A stretch of 64,000 nt of DNA, taken from Salticus scenicus (Eukaryota > Arthropoda > Arachnida > Araneae > Salticidae). A program made the position numbers and the translations under genes. The DNA is taken from positions 331,967,527 to 332,031,526 of the forward strand of contig OZ005651.1 in the NCBI GenBank assembly GCA_963930645.1, written 5' to 3'. Positions within the stretch are counted from its first letter, which is position 1. Each line of letters begins with the position of its first letter. A model generated the notes under the pieces. The model was not told where the DNA came from and ran no database searches. It saw nothing but the letters and a program-made list of their open reading frames with translations. Of this stretch, positions 35,241 through 45,329 are shown piece by piece.

Positions 35241-35510
35241 TGGGTCTAGAACAGATTCCCCCCCCCTTTTCCCGCCAAATCTACTTTCCCCCTTTAAAAT
35301 CGAAAATTCCAAAATCACAAAAAAGTGATTTTTTTTGTATTTGAGTCTAGTCCCCCCATGTACAATTTCTTCACCGTGAAGTAATTTTCGCAAACGTGTT
35401 TTTAACCCTTGCCCCCCCCGCCCCCGGGGGAAAACCGTTCGACTTTTTATATTTTTCTCTTTTGATGACACATCTACACACCAAGACTTTTTTTTAGATA
35501 CCTCAACCAA
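35235..35510 (-). mobile_element. Helitron-array fragment, inverted
   Basis: The reverse complement contains ATTACTTCACGGTGAAGAAA and GGGGACTAGACTCAAATAC. These match the first part of the Helitron at 47.3 kb (ATTGCTTCACGGTGAAAAAA, GAGACTAGACTTGAGTAC). The ends are not defined. Confidence 0.5.
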
Positions 35511-35903
35511 ATTTTTACACTTAGCCGTTCTCTCAATTTAATGGATACAGACAAAACATGTTTCAAATTAATAAGTTAAATGCTTTTATCCTTAAGAGAT
35601 TTCGAATATTCATGCATACAATTTTAAAAACATGCATGTAGAGAAAATTCAGCTTAATATGAGAATTATAGATTGATTTTTAAATGTAAAAAAAAAAAAA
35701 AAAAAAATAGATTTTTTTTTTTAAGAAAATAAGAAGCAATTAAAAATAAGAAAATTAAGAAACGGTCTATCATTGTAAAAGAAAAATCACGCAGATGCCT
35801 GCATCAAATCATTTTTAAAAATCAGCTTTTAATAATAATAAACACTTTTATGCAGATATTTAATTTATCAATTTAAATCCGTTAATTATCTGTTAATATT
35901 CAG

Positions 35904-36110
35904 TGTAAAATAAGTAGTGAAGATAATGCAACGTGGATTAGAATTCCCCGAAGAATAATTTGTATCAGAGATGTCGTCTGTGAGGCCAAATCTCATGGTT
36001 CAAGTTGTAAGAAAGTTAAAAATGACTTCAGATTTAAAAATGATTCTAACACGATTCATTTTGAAATTTATATCAATGATATACCTCTAAACGATGTTCC
36101 TGAAGAATGA
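35904..36110 (+). other. candidate terminal exon, strand ambiguous
   Basis: On the plus strand an acceptor TTAATATTCAG is followed by 68 open codons to the TGA at 36108-36110, with AATAAA about 90 bp later. The predicted peptide (WIRIPRRIICIRDVVCEAK, then FEIYINDIPLNDVPEE) is varied in composition and looks coding. The minus strand also has an acceptor (GGCCTCACAG) and an open stretch here, so the strand is not settled. No family recognised. Confidence 0.25.
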
Positions 36111-36332
36111 AATGCGAACTTATAAACCTTATCGTATCATAAATGTATGTGTAATTCTAGTTTTTCATATAACATCACATATATATATATCAAAGTATTT
36201 AAATAAATAAATATTGTCATAAAAATGTGTTATTTTATTAATAAAAATAAGTTAAAATTATTTTAAGTAAAAAAAAAAAAAAAAATTGAACTTTATTCAA
36301 GTTAAAAAGGAAAATAATAAAATAATTATTAC

Positions 36333-36395
36333 CTGTATAGCAAGCCATGTCTGATGTCTCTGTATTAGTGATGTCCACTTGTCATTTTCAAAGCA
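36333..36395 (-). other. candidate internal coding exon, 21 codons
   Basis: Textbook splice borders on the minus strand: CATCTTTCCCCGCAG before and ACAG then GTAATA after. The 63-nt segment is open only in phase 0 and reads CFENDKWTSLIQRHQTWLAI then Q. Only about 65 bp separate it from the donor of the next candidate exon (36461). No family recognised. Confidence 0.4.
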
Positions 36396-36460
36396 CTGCG
36401 GGGAAAGATGCCTCAATCGGGTAGTCTTTTAATAAACACCACCCAATATGAGACACTCAC

Positions 36461-36617
36461 CAAGCTTTTGCCTTTTCTTTTGTGTGTGTGTGTGTGTGGG
36501 GGGGGGGAGACACAGGATCATTTGGGTTGTACTCCTTGAGATCTTCCATATTTTTTAAGTGGACACTTTCTTCTTCTTTCTGGCCCTTTTTTGCCCTCGA
36601 CACCTGTTGGTGTCCAT
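36461..36617 (-). other. candidate coding exon containing a GT microsatellite
   Basis: The minus-strand acceptor ATTTTAG (AG at 36619-36618) is followed by a charged open frame (GHQQVSRAKKGQKEEESVHL, then KNMEDLKEYNPNDP). Then come a C tract and a (CA)n microsatellite, ending at a strong donor CTTG then GTGAGT. The frame before the microsatellite does not join phase 0 of the next exon. Either the repeat has shifted the frame or the true exon ends earlier. No family recognised. Confidence 0.35.
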
Positions 36618-36911
36618 CTAAAATTGAAAATAAACAAAACAAAAATAAATATCCAACTAAAAGTAAAAATGATTAAGTAAAATAAAATTATTTACAGTAA
36701 AATTGCGTCCTTCTGTACTGTCTAGTAAACATGTTTGTCATACTTTACGTTTCAGAGAGGTGCTGGGTTCAAACCCGACTCATGCATTTTTTTTTTTTTT
36801 CAGTCCTAGTCTTTTTACATGGTTCATAAAAAGCCACACTGCATTCAGTATCAATCTCAAATAAAAATTTATCAAGTTTTACCATGTAATAAACTTTACT
36901 GCCCCAGATGG

Positions 36912-36946
<35 letters not shown>

Positions 36947-37495
36947 TATTATTATGTATCTATAATTCTTTTATCAGTTTTAAAAAGCCTCAATACGATA
37001 ATAATATCCTCATTTGTTTTATATTTCCAAGCCAAAAATAATTTCTATTGTGGCAATTTTTAAAGCTTTTTAATTTTTACTTAATATTTATCGAAACAAA
37101 ATTTTAACGTCCTGTTTGTTTTTGATCAAAAGTAATTTTGAAATTTTTTTTGGAGCTATGAGTAAAGAAATCATTATCAAAACATAAGAGACTATAATCA
37201 GAATCATCGAACAGGGCATCATCTTCAAAAATATTATCGAAGGTCAGCGTTAATCATATGCAGTATGCAGAATCATTTAATTTTGTAACATGCTCTAAAT
37301 GAATTTCAAAACTTTGCCAAAAGCAAATAAGATAGGATATTAGTATGTTAATTATAGCTGATATGAAAGTTTACTTTTCAAATTTTATAATACGTAAATC
37401 ATACTGTTACATTTTTCTTTTTTTTAAATGTTTTACATGTTAAATGAATAAGCTGATATAACAAATGATGATCATAGTGTAAAAAATTATACTTG

Positions 37496-37544
<49 letters not shown>

Positions 37545-38298
37545 TACATAAATCTGAAGACAAAAACCAATGTTAATAATAAAAAATAAATAAAAAGTAA
37601 CTGAGCATAGTTAAATGAGAAAATACTCTAAACAGTTAGTATTTGTTCTTATGACATGGATGTTTAAATCTTGTTAACAATAAAATAAAAATTGCAATGT
37701 AAAAAAAAAATATTAAACTCAAAATTAAACTCAAACTGTAAATTAAAAAACATTTCTAAAAAGATACATATATAACAGTAGGTAATTCATAAAGCATTTC
37801 TTGATTTAAAAACAAATTCTCAAAAACTTCCCTACAGCAATAATACTTTATTAAATCACACTATACTGCAGACAAATTTACTTAATTTTATACAGACAAG
37901 CGCTTTTTCTTATTCTAATAAAGAGATTATGTACAATTACCTAGGAAAGTAAAATACTCTATAGCCGTATAGAAGTTTGTAGAAATAATTTCACTTTCCG
38001 AAAAATATTTCCAAAGATATCTCAGCATATATGTATAATATTAGTTATGAGGAGAAATTAGGACAGAAAATATCTTCAGCAAAAACACTAAGATGCGTTA
38101 TACATATGAAAAAAGAATATTTTTATGTAAGAACCAGAACAACAAAATATAAATTCTTTTACGAGGCTTTTAGAGTATGTGCAGTGCATCATTTGTTTAC
38201 ATTAGATAAGGCGTACAAACATACTTTAGATCCAAAATATCAAACAAAAAATTAATTTTTTACAGAATACTACAAGAGAAGTGTAAAAATTAACTCAC

Positions 38299-38344
38299 CG
38301 ATCACTCTCGTATGAAATATCATGCTCAATCTCTGAAAAGATAT
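38299..38344 (-). other. candidate micro-exon
   Basis: Minus strand, acceptor GTGTATTAG and donor GATCG then GTGAGT; 46 nt reading IFSEIEHDISYESDR in one frame. The acidic composition resembles the neighbouring candidate start exon. Too short to be convincing alone. Confidence 0.25.
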
Positions 38345-38398
38345 CTAATACACAAGTTTTTGAAAGGCGAAAACGATATTAAAAAAATTTTTTCATCA

Positions 38399-38497
38399 TA
38401 GAGAGAACTTTTCCGATATGTTTCTGGACACAGGAACAAAACAATGATCTTCTTCGTCACCATCATCAAATAAAATTTTTTGTACACCATCCAACAT
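38399..38497 (-). other. candidate first coding exon
   Basis: Minus-strand ATG at 38497 opens 33 codons (MLDGVQKILFDDGDEEDHCF, then VPVSRNISEKFSL) before two stops. It is coding-like in composition. It sits just downstream (on this strand) of a Penelope-like insertion and of a GC-richer, promoter-like segment. I could not place a convincing donor, so the exon end is open. Confidence 0.3.
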
Positions 38498-38539
38498 AAT
38501 GAAAAAGAAAATAATAATAAACTAACACTAACAGTCAAC

Positions 38540-38551
38540 AAGATTCAAACA
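38540..38551. repeat. 12-bp target-site duplication (second copy 39641-39652)
   Basis: AAGATTCAAACA occurs immediately before the 32-bp extension and immediately after the right arm. It defines the outer limits of the Penelope-like insertion. Confidence 0.75.
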
Positions 38552-38624
38552 TTGAAGATTTCAAAAAGCAAGAAGCAAATTATAACAAATAAATGAAGAC
38601 CTTACATACTTCTTGATTATAGCC

Positions 38625-38938
38625 TTAGCACTTTCGGGAAGGGGCCCCTCCCATCATCAGAGGCTGCACGGTGGCGGCTTGCTTTGCTGTGTTGACGTTA
38701 CTGACTTGATCTTTAGTTGTTCTGATGGTTCTACACCAGTTACGGTTAATTTCCTGTGCTGGGTCGTTGCCATTACAGGTAAGTGGGTTAAACAAAATTT
38801 CGATAGTTTCGCGATTCGCGGCGTATATTGCGTTGTTAAAATCTGCCAGTTTGCGAGTTTCGTTAAAAATTATTTTTATGGATTCGGTGGCGTTTGTTTT
38901 GGTAAGTGCGGTGGTAGTTTTTCCAAACTTAAAATAAC
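38625..38938 (-). pseudogene. Penelope-like endonuclease C-terminal part, inverted arm
   Basis: Minus-strand frame from FKFGKTTTALTKTNATESIK to the stop at 38625. It lacks the GIY-YIG catalytic start because the arm is truncated there. Beyond residue NAIYAAN it reads RETIEILFNPLTCNGNDPAQ, then EINRNWCRTIR, which fits Penelope-like protein ends. This arm therefore keeps the ancestral frame and the right arm has lost it. Confidence 0.7.
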
Positions 38939-38988
38939 TTAATGTTATAAATAACTTTTCCTGAAAGTTATTTATAACATTAAGTTTT

Positions 38989-39567
38989 TTGATCAAAAAA
39001 CTTAATGTTATAAATAACTTTCAAAATCCTAAACTAAGTTTCACTCCAGCCATTATGTACGACCGCGGGGTTTCCCAAAAAATTAAAAATGCAGCCAACA
39101 AAATTAATATAAAAATTCCAATTAAACCAAATAAAAATATTTACCAAACCATCAGAAATGAAAAAGACAAAATAAATCCTTTAGAAACCTCCGGAATTTA
39201 CAGTATCCCTTATACCAAAACAAATAATGAAACCGGTTATTACATAGGCATGACCAAACGAAAAATAAAAAACCGTATTAAAGAGCATTCAGCTGACATT
39301 AAATTTGGAAAAACTACCACCGCACTTACCAAAACAAACGCCACCGAATCCATAAAAATAATTTTTAACGAAACTCGCAAACTGGCAGATTTTAACAACG
39401 CAATATACGCCGCGAAACTATCGAAATTTTGTTTAACCCACTTACCTGTAATGGCAACGACCCAGCACAGGAAATTAACCGTAACTGGTGTAGAACCATC
39501 AGAACAACTAAAGATCAAGTCAGTAACGTCAACACAGCAAAGCAAGCCGCCACCGTGCAGCCTCTGA
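38989..39567 (+). pseudogene. GIY-YIG endonuclease domain of a Penelope-like element
   Basis: Cuts DNA to prime reverse transcription in Penelope-like retroelements. The homologous part starts after the joining region, about residue 12. The upstream conserved segment is YDRGVSQKIKNAANK. The signature is GIY at residues 69-71 and YYIG at 84-87, followed by MTKRKIKNRIKEH with the catalytic-type Arg. Then comes KFGKTTTALTKTNATES, a region also present in the inverted arm. After NAIYAAK (near 39413) a 7-bp deletion relative to the left arm shifts the frame, so the final about 50 residues of this ORF are not genuine. The RT domain is missing. Confidence 0.75.
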
Positions 39568-39655
39568 TGATGGGAGGGGCCCCTTCCCGAAAGTGCTAAG
39601 GCTATAATCAAGAAGTATGTAAGGTCTTCATTTATTTGTTAAGATTCAAACAGTT

Positions 39656-39845
39656 CCGCCATATTTAAACTCTCAGTAAACAGCTAACCAGTGGAAACTC
39701 GACCGATTAAAAGCCGTTAGAGCTAACCGACGATGGTGGGACGCAGAAATCTCAGCTGTGAGTGCTAATCCGAGTTTTTCCCTTTAAGGCTCTCAGTCAG
39801 TGAGCTTCGAGGTCATCCAAATCCCGTATTAATCTATTGTAAAAT
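39656..39845 (-). promoter_or_regulatory. possible promoter / 5' leader of a minus-strand host gene
   Basis: A GC-richer patch in AT-rich surroundings. On the minus strand it ends AAATATGGCGGAACTG, similar to the YY1/Pho-type ATGGCGG motif frequent at animal transcription starts. The Penelope-like element lies between it and the candidate first exon at 38497. Entirely inferential. Confidence 0.2.
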
Positions 39846-39849
39846 AATC

Positions 39850-41264
39850 CCCATTACGTAATGCATATTTTTAAATTCTGTTTTCGCATTCGGAAAATTC
39901 ATGGCCGTTAAGAGTACCGCCATGTTTCAAAAATTGATTTTTTAAATTTGTTTTTAAGCTGTAAAAGTCGAAATTTTACTTGATTTCCTTTATTGCCCTC
40001 AAATAATTAACAAGTTGTTTTATCAATAATATAATTAATACTAGACCTTTTTAAATGATGTAACTTATTATTATTAATTTTCATAATATTTAAATTTTAA
40101 AAACGTATTAATAATTTTGGGGAAAAATGTAATTTTTAGCTGCAAAAACTGGATTTTCCCCCTTCCCGTCCTGCTGTAATTTATCACTGGTGGGAGGTAG
40201 AAAGCGCATTAAGGATGACAGGTCATTAGTTTTCATTCTTATTAGTTGAAAGTGTGAAAATGCCCTGAAGTGAATGTTTACCCATATCAGTAGAAAAGGG
40301 ACAGAAGCAATACGGAATAAGAACTATCAGCTTGTTTTTCTGAACATAAACTATTCATATGTATTTATTAGATAATTTCTTTTTTCAATATCACAAATAT
40401 ACTACTTTTTTTTTTTTTTTTTTTTTAATTTTTAAATAGATTTTTAAAATAAATCTAAAGATCCCCTACTCCCCATTAATTAATAAATTTTTATCCTATA
40501 TATATTTACCTAATCTTTATAAATTTAAATTCTTCTGGCGGAATTGAAGGGGAAATAATAATTTTATCTGCAGCATTCTTTTGCGCATTGCAACAAGTTT
40601 CAACTGTCCAGGACACAGTTTTAACTGATTATTAAAAAAATCCATATTATGTTCTCAATATTTTTAAAGTGAGCTAATACTAAGTGCATAAAAATATTTA
40701 AAATATTGCTCATTAGGGAAATTCGACTGTATTTCTTCTTACTAAACAATTGCATGGGGACATTAAAAATAAATAAATAAATTAAATAATTTAAAAAAAA
40801 AAGAAAAAGAACTTAGCTAAAGCATTTAAATTTAGTCGATGCAGAGATCTTTGTATAGAAACAGCTTTAAAATCCAAAGAACACAAAATATTGTTTTGGA
40901 CTTATCGCTTTCACGCTACATTCGTGCCTACTTTTCATTTTCTTTCTTTCGTTTTCTTTATTTAATTTTCTGATGATTGTAACACTAAATAATTATTCCA
41001 TTCTTTTGATTTTTATGATATTTATATACAAAGTTCTTAATATCTGAAGTTCACCCCCCCCCCCTAAAAAAAAGCTTTTTGTTGCAAATTCAGATTTGGC
41101 AATTTTTAAGGTCTCTTCTTTTCTTTTCTTTTTTTCTTTCTTTCTTTTTTTTAATAACGAAATTTTAAGTTGAAGATAACCGAAAATTTAAATTAAAAAA
41201 ATCAATTTAATTAGCTAGGTATGTCATACTGTTTAATACGTATATTTTTTGTAACTTTACCAAA
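39850..41264. other. non-coding, AT-rich
   Basis: At 39870-39960 a fragment similar to one arm of the TTAA-flanked palindrome (AAATTCTGTTTTCGCATTCG). The rest is homopolymer-rich and unassigned. Confidence 0.4.
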
Positions 41265-42830
41265 CAACATAATTTTTACTTTCCGAACACTACAGTAAAA
41301 AAAGTATTGCAATCATGTCAAAAATCCGAGTTTCAGATTTTGGTGTTTCTACGTATTTTGAGGTCCCCTGAATACATATTTACTATTTTTACGAAGATGT
41401 GTGTGCGTATGTATGTGAGTGAACACAATAGCGCCTAAACGCTTTGTTTGAACGAGCTCAAAGTTGGTAACATGTTATAAGTTACCATAACATGAACCCT
41501 ATTGATTTTGGTGAATCTAGCACTTAGTTTTTTTTTTTTTTTTTTTTTTTTTTTCTTTACACAAAGAAAAATCTTTATCATTATGGTCTATGGGCCTAAT
41601 TTTTTTAAAGCGCAAAAGCGTCTAAATGCCTCACTGGAATGAACTGAAAATTTATACACATGTTATGGATCCCCGTGGCACAAACTATATAAATTTTGGT
41701 GAATGTATCGTTTATGTTTTTTTTTTTTTTTTCACAGAGACACAAGGAAAAATTCTTTATTATTATGGTCAATGGGCCTAAATTTTTAAAGTGCAATAGC
41801 GTGTAAATGCCTTATTCGAATGAGCTGAAAATTTATACACATGTTATGAATCCCAATTGCACAAACTATATAAATTTTGGTGAATGTAACATTTATAGTT
41901 TTCTTCACAGGAACACAAAGAAAAATCCTTTATAATTATGCGCTATATGTAACAGTTTTTTTTTTTTTTTTTTTTTACTGCAATAATGTCTAAGCACTTT
42001 ATTCGTTTGAGCTGAAAATTTATATACATGCTATAGGTCACCAATGTACAGAGTACATAAATTTTGAAGAATCTGGCACTTACAGTTCTTTTACAAAGAC
42101 ACAACGGAAGATTCTTTATAATTATGTCTTTTATCATTATTCTTTATCATCTAAGGTGCAATAGCGTCTAAATGCCATATGGTATTGAACTGAAAATTTA
42201 TATGCATGCTATAGATAAACATCACACTAACTATATGATATTTGAACTATGTAGCTCTCATAGGTTTTTTTTTTTTTTTTTTTTTTTAGAGGAACACAAA
42301 GAAAAATTCTTTATCATTGTGGTTTATGAAATCAAATTATTTAAAATGCTATAGCGTCTAAACGGCTTATCCGATTGAGCTGAAAATTTATGTACATGTT
42401 ACAGCTCACCGTTGCACAAACTATATAGATTTCGGTGAGTCTAGCAGTTATAGATTTTTTATTTGCAGGACATGATGAAAAATTCTTTGTCAGTATACCC
42501 TTACGGGCTCAAATTCGGTGAAGCGTGAAAAAGTCTAAACGCTATATCCTATTGAGCTGAACTGCCTGAATTTTGGGGAATCTACCCCTTACAGTCTTTT
42601 TACGGGGGCGCAAAAAAAAAAAAAAAAAAAAAAAAATCCTTACCATTGGGGTATAGGGAATCATATTATTTAAAGCGCAAAATCGTCTAAACGCCTCATC
42701 CGAATGAGCTGAAAATTTATATAATTGTTATAAGTCACTGTCCCATGAAATGTATAGATTTTTAGGGAGTCTAGCATTTATAGATTTTTACAGGGACACA
42801 AATAAAATTTATTTAATACCATCCATTACC
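41265..42830 (-). repeat. about 180-bp tandem array, 8 units, with tail module
   Basis: The word GCGTCTAAATGCC and variants, with GAGCTGAAAATTTATACACA, recur near 41433, 41618, 41797, 41985, 42165, 42353, 42530 and 42685 (steps 155-188). Units also share CAAACTATATAAATTTTGGTG and, in several, a poly(T) tract. The left end (41265-41405) is the reverse complement of the tail module seen at 25.2 and 27.6 kb. The element therefore points leftwards. Confidence 0.82.
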
Positions 42831-42859
42831 ATTCATTTTAGATTTACTCTTTTCTTTCT

Positions 42860-42893
<34 letters not shown>

Positions 42894-43204
42894 ATTCTGT
42901 TTTTGAATTTAGAGAACCCACAAACGTTAAGTTAATATACGTTTTCCAAAAATTGACTTTTTAAAATTTTAATATATCATTTTACAGCTTGAAAAAAATA
43001 AAAATAAAAATAGAAATAGAAAACTGCACTTTTTTGCATATAAGAAAGTTTTGTGATGGCCACAACATACTAATTTATTCATTATGTCTAATTTATCTTC
43101 TTGCAGGCCTGTGACTCATGCTCACACTATTTAAAATTTTTTTCAAAAAATTTTGTAACTGAAAATCTATCTATTTTTATTTATTTAAATTTTTCATTTA
43201 GTAG

Positions 43205-43226
43205 CAGGCTACGCCTGCTTCCCTAG
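43205..43226 (+). mobile_element. Helitron 3' terminus
   Basis: Hairpin GCAGGC-TAC-GCCTGC, four bases, then CTAG followed by T: the 3' signature of Helitrons. The stem is the same as at the end of the Helitron at 49458. The matching 5' end upstream was not identified. Confidence 0.5.
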
Positions 43227-43569
43227 TAGCTAAATTCAAATAAATTTTTGAAGATAATTGAATCACTTATTTATATTTTATATCACGCTATAAATAAAAA
43301 ACTAAAAGAAAATTACCTAAATTGGAATCGCTCTAAACCTCGCTTCAGGTACCCGCTATCTACGGCATCTCTTTTCTGCTCGCATTGTGTCTGGTCCAGG
43401 TTCCCACTGCCTTCAGATAAGTCCTTTCCTGGGCAGGTGGATCTGCTATTATTTAAGAGCTACGATTTTGAAGATTACTGTATCTCAGCATCTATTAAAT
43501 ATTTTAGTTTTTGAGCCATGTATTTTATAGCCCTTGTTTTTTACACTATATTATCATGTGATTCCGGCT

Positions 43570-43600
<31 letters not shown>

Positions 43601-43876
43601 GAAGATTTTCTTGTAAAAGAAATTACATAAATAAAATACAAATAAATGTTAATTAAGCTTAAATTTTAATCAGCTTTATCTTTTCTATTATATACCGCCC
43701 TTTATTTTCCCCGATAAATTCTGTAAATACTAATAATAAAAGATTATTATTATTATTTTATTTATTTATTTATTTATTTTTATTTTTTATTTTATTTTAT
43801 TTTTATTTATTTATTTTTTCAAGAAAAAAGAAAGAAAGAAAAACATATTTAAAAATTATTTAAAATTTAAATATTT

Positions 43877-43910
<34 letters not shown>

Positions 43911-44560
43911 GTTTTGCGTTATATAACCAAGCTGTATATCAAAGCAAGCTACACGCGTACGATAAATTCCATGTTGCATATTTGTATATAGATTATTATT
44001 ATTACATAAAATTAATAAAATGCTCATTATTTTTGCTGTCCCACATTTGTTTTACTTTTTTGCATTCCACTGGAGCGTATATATTAATATTATGAAATGC
44101 TTACACTATCACGAAAACAACGTTATTTGTACAGTCGGTAGAAGTATTCTTCGAGCAACTCCACCCCGTCAGAATTTTTCACGATTCGATTCAGTTGCGG
44201 TTTGAATAATAAATTTTTAGAATTTAAATATATATGATTTAAATATTTTATTTTAATAATAAAATTTTTATTATTTAAATATTTTATTTGTTTATCGAAT
44301 CGTTAAAAAATGTATTCAATATTGGTACAGCATCCATTTAAAAAATGTCCCTATCCATTTATCGTTTCAAATTTTATTCAATATTGTAAATTTCTGTCTC
44401 AGATTCAAACCGATTGACATTAGTATGTTCTATCTCAGATTCAAAGGCATTAGAATAATTTATCCTTTCAATATTGGGGTATTAGTATTATCTATCTCAG
44501 ATTCAAAGGCGTATACATTTTCTATAGCACCCAATTCAAAGTCTCAATTTGTACGCATCC
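43227..44560. other. non-coding, with short repeats
   Basis: Poly(A) tracts near 43577-43600 and 43881-43908 and a TTTA-rich stretch at 43750-43830. TCTATCTCAGATTCAAAGGC occurs twice (44429, 44491) with a third variant at 44395, just before the viral-like island. Confidence 0.45.
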
Positions 44561-44581
44561 AATATTGGCTTACTACCGTCG

Positions 44582-44653
44582 CAAAAAAATGGGCCGAACG
44601 AAGCGTCAAAGACAGAAATCTGCCATGAGACGCTTCGTTCGGCCCATTTTTTG
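44582..44653. repeat. perfect long hairpin
   Basis: AAAAAATGGGCCGAACGAAG plus CGTC, a 21-nt spacer, and the exact inverse. Arms are about 25 bp without mismatch. It lies at the edge of a GC-richer island, 20 bp from the end of the viral-like gene. Confidence 0.9.
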
Positions 44654-44672
44654 CCCCCTCCAATTTAATTCT

Positions 44673-45217
44673 CTAAGACATCAGCTTGTACCATCGAGAT
44701 TGATCCCCCACGAAAACTTTGATTTTGGACGGAGGGGTGTCTGTCCAAGAAATTGTCTCAAATTTATCTTCGTGGAGGCGAGGGTCGTCATCGTGGTCTC
44801 CATCAAAGAACAGCATGGTTCTTTCCACGAAATCTTTTAGGAATTCGTCTATGAAGACCTCTGAATCCCTCACGATTCGAATTCTGACTGCTTTATGGAT
44901 GCAGGTAGTGGGTACCAAAGGATCTAGAATATGGATTTTAGCCGATGTCAGCAAGGCCTCGAATCCCAATACGAGAGCGCATCTCCGAAATGAATCTCTT
45001 CTACAGGATACACCCAAGTATTGGCCAAAGAGATGGGTAACCTGAACCTCTTGTAAACGAGATCCCTTACCTTTAGCTTGGTGGTTTTTTTCACGTATGC
45101 ACTACTCTTTCCCATCAGCTTGGCCACATCCGATGCCCTTACGAATAAAAGTCCATCCGCAGAGACTATGAATAGGGTTTTAGCATCAAGCTGTGGATGT
45201 TCAATAGTGAATAGCAT
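44673..45217 (-). pseudogene. Bro-N-like, possibly DNA-virus-derived gene with one frame break
   Basis: The minus-strand ATG at 45217 opens a frame whose first about 70 residues look like a viral Bro-N/anti-repressor DNA-binding domain: DGLLFVRASDVAKLMGKSSA followed by Tyr-Val-Lys-Lys, then WVYPVEE. Near 44985-45010 the coding pattern passes to another frame. It then continues to the stop at 44673 (IRIVRDSEVFIDEFLKDFVE, then FFDGDHDDDPRLHEDKFE). Total coding span about 180 residues. A TATATATA box lies at 45282-45275, about 58 bp before the ATG. Base composition is visibly less AT-rich than the surroundings. Family is pattern-based; an unrelated host gene cannot be excluded. Confidence 0.4.
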
Positions 45218-45329
45218 GACTCGTATTGAATAGCAGCAGAAGTCAAAATGATGCAGGCTCTTAGAGGCAGTTCGTATATATACCCGATTGGCGACCTCAT
45301 TTTATCAAATTTTACTAAGAAAACAGGAT

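Larger units (their letters stand above)
38552..39640 (+). mobile_element. Penelope-like element, mirror-image double copy
   Basis: Two arms of the same 3' sequence in opposite orientation. The left arm (38584-about 38938) reads on the minus strand and the right arm (about 39020-39640) on the plus strand. They are joined by a complex centre in which CTTAATGTTATAAATAACTT occurs three times in alternating orientation. The right arm includes a GIY-YIG endonuclease, the hallmark of Penelope-like elements. The 12-bp sequence AAGATTCAAACA flanks the insertion. A 32-bp segment (38552-38583) lies between the left target duplication and the left arm, like the one-sided extension known for Penelope. 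RT is absent; both copies are 5'-truncated. Confidence 0.8.

Noticed and set aside
36720..36800. tRNA-like B box GGTTCAAACCC
   Set aside because: No cloverleaf or A box at proper distance, and no SINE body follows; perhaps a SINE head fragment, not a tRNA gene.
37104..37252. Acidic 49-codon open stretch on the minus strand (FEDDALFDDSDYSLL)
   Set aside because: It resembles the other acidic candidate exons, but no splice acceptor opens the frame and a stop precedes it.
38031..38255. 74-codon plus-strand ORF with coding-like composition
   Set aside because: No recognisable domain, no splice or promoter context, and it lies inside the candidate minus-strand gene region; could be chance. Worth a protein search but not supported as a gene.
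38613..38942. Plus-strand ORFs of 109 and 70 codons, and the minus-strand 123-codon ORF at 39240-39611
   Set aside because: Antisense of the Penelope-like endonuclease arms.
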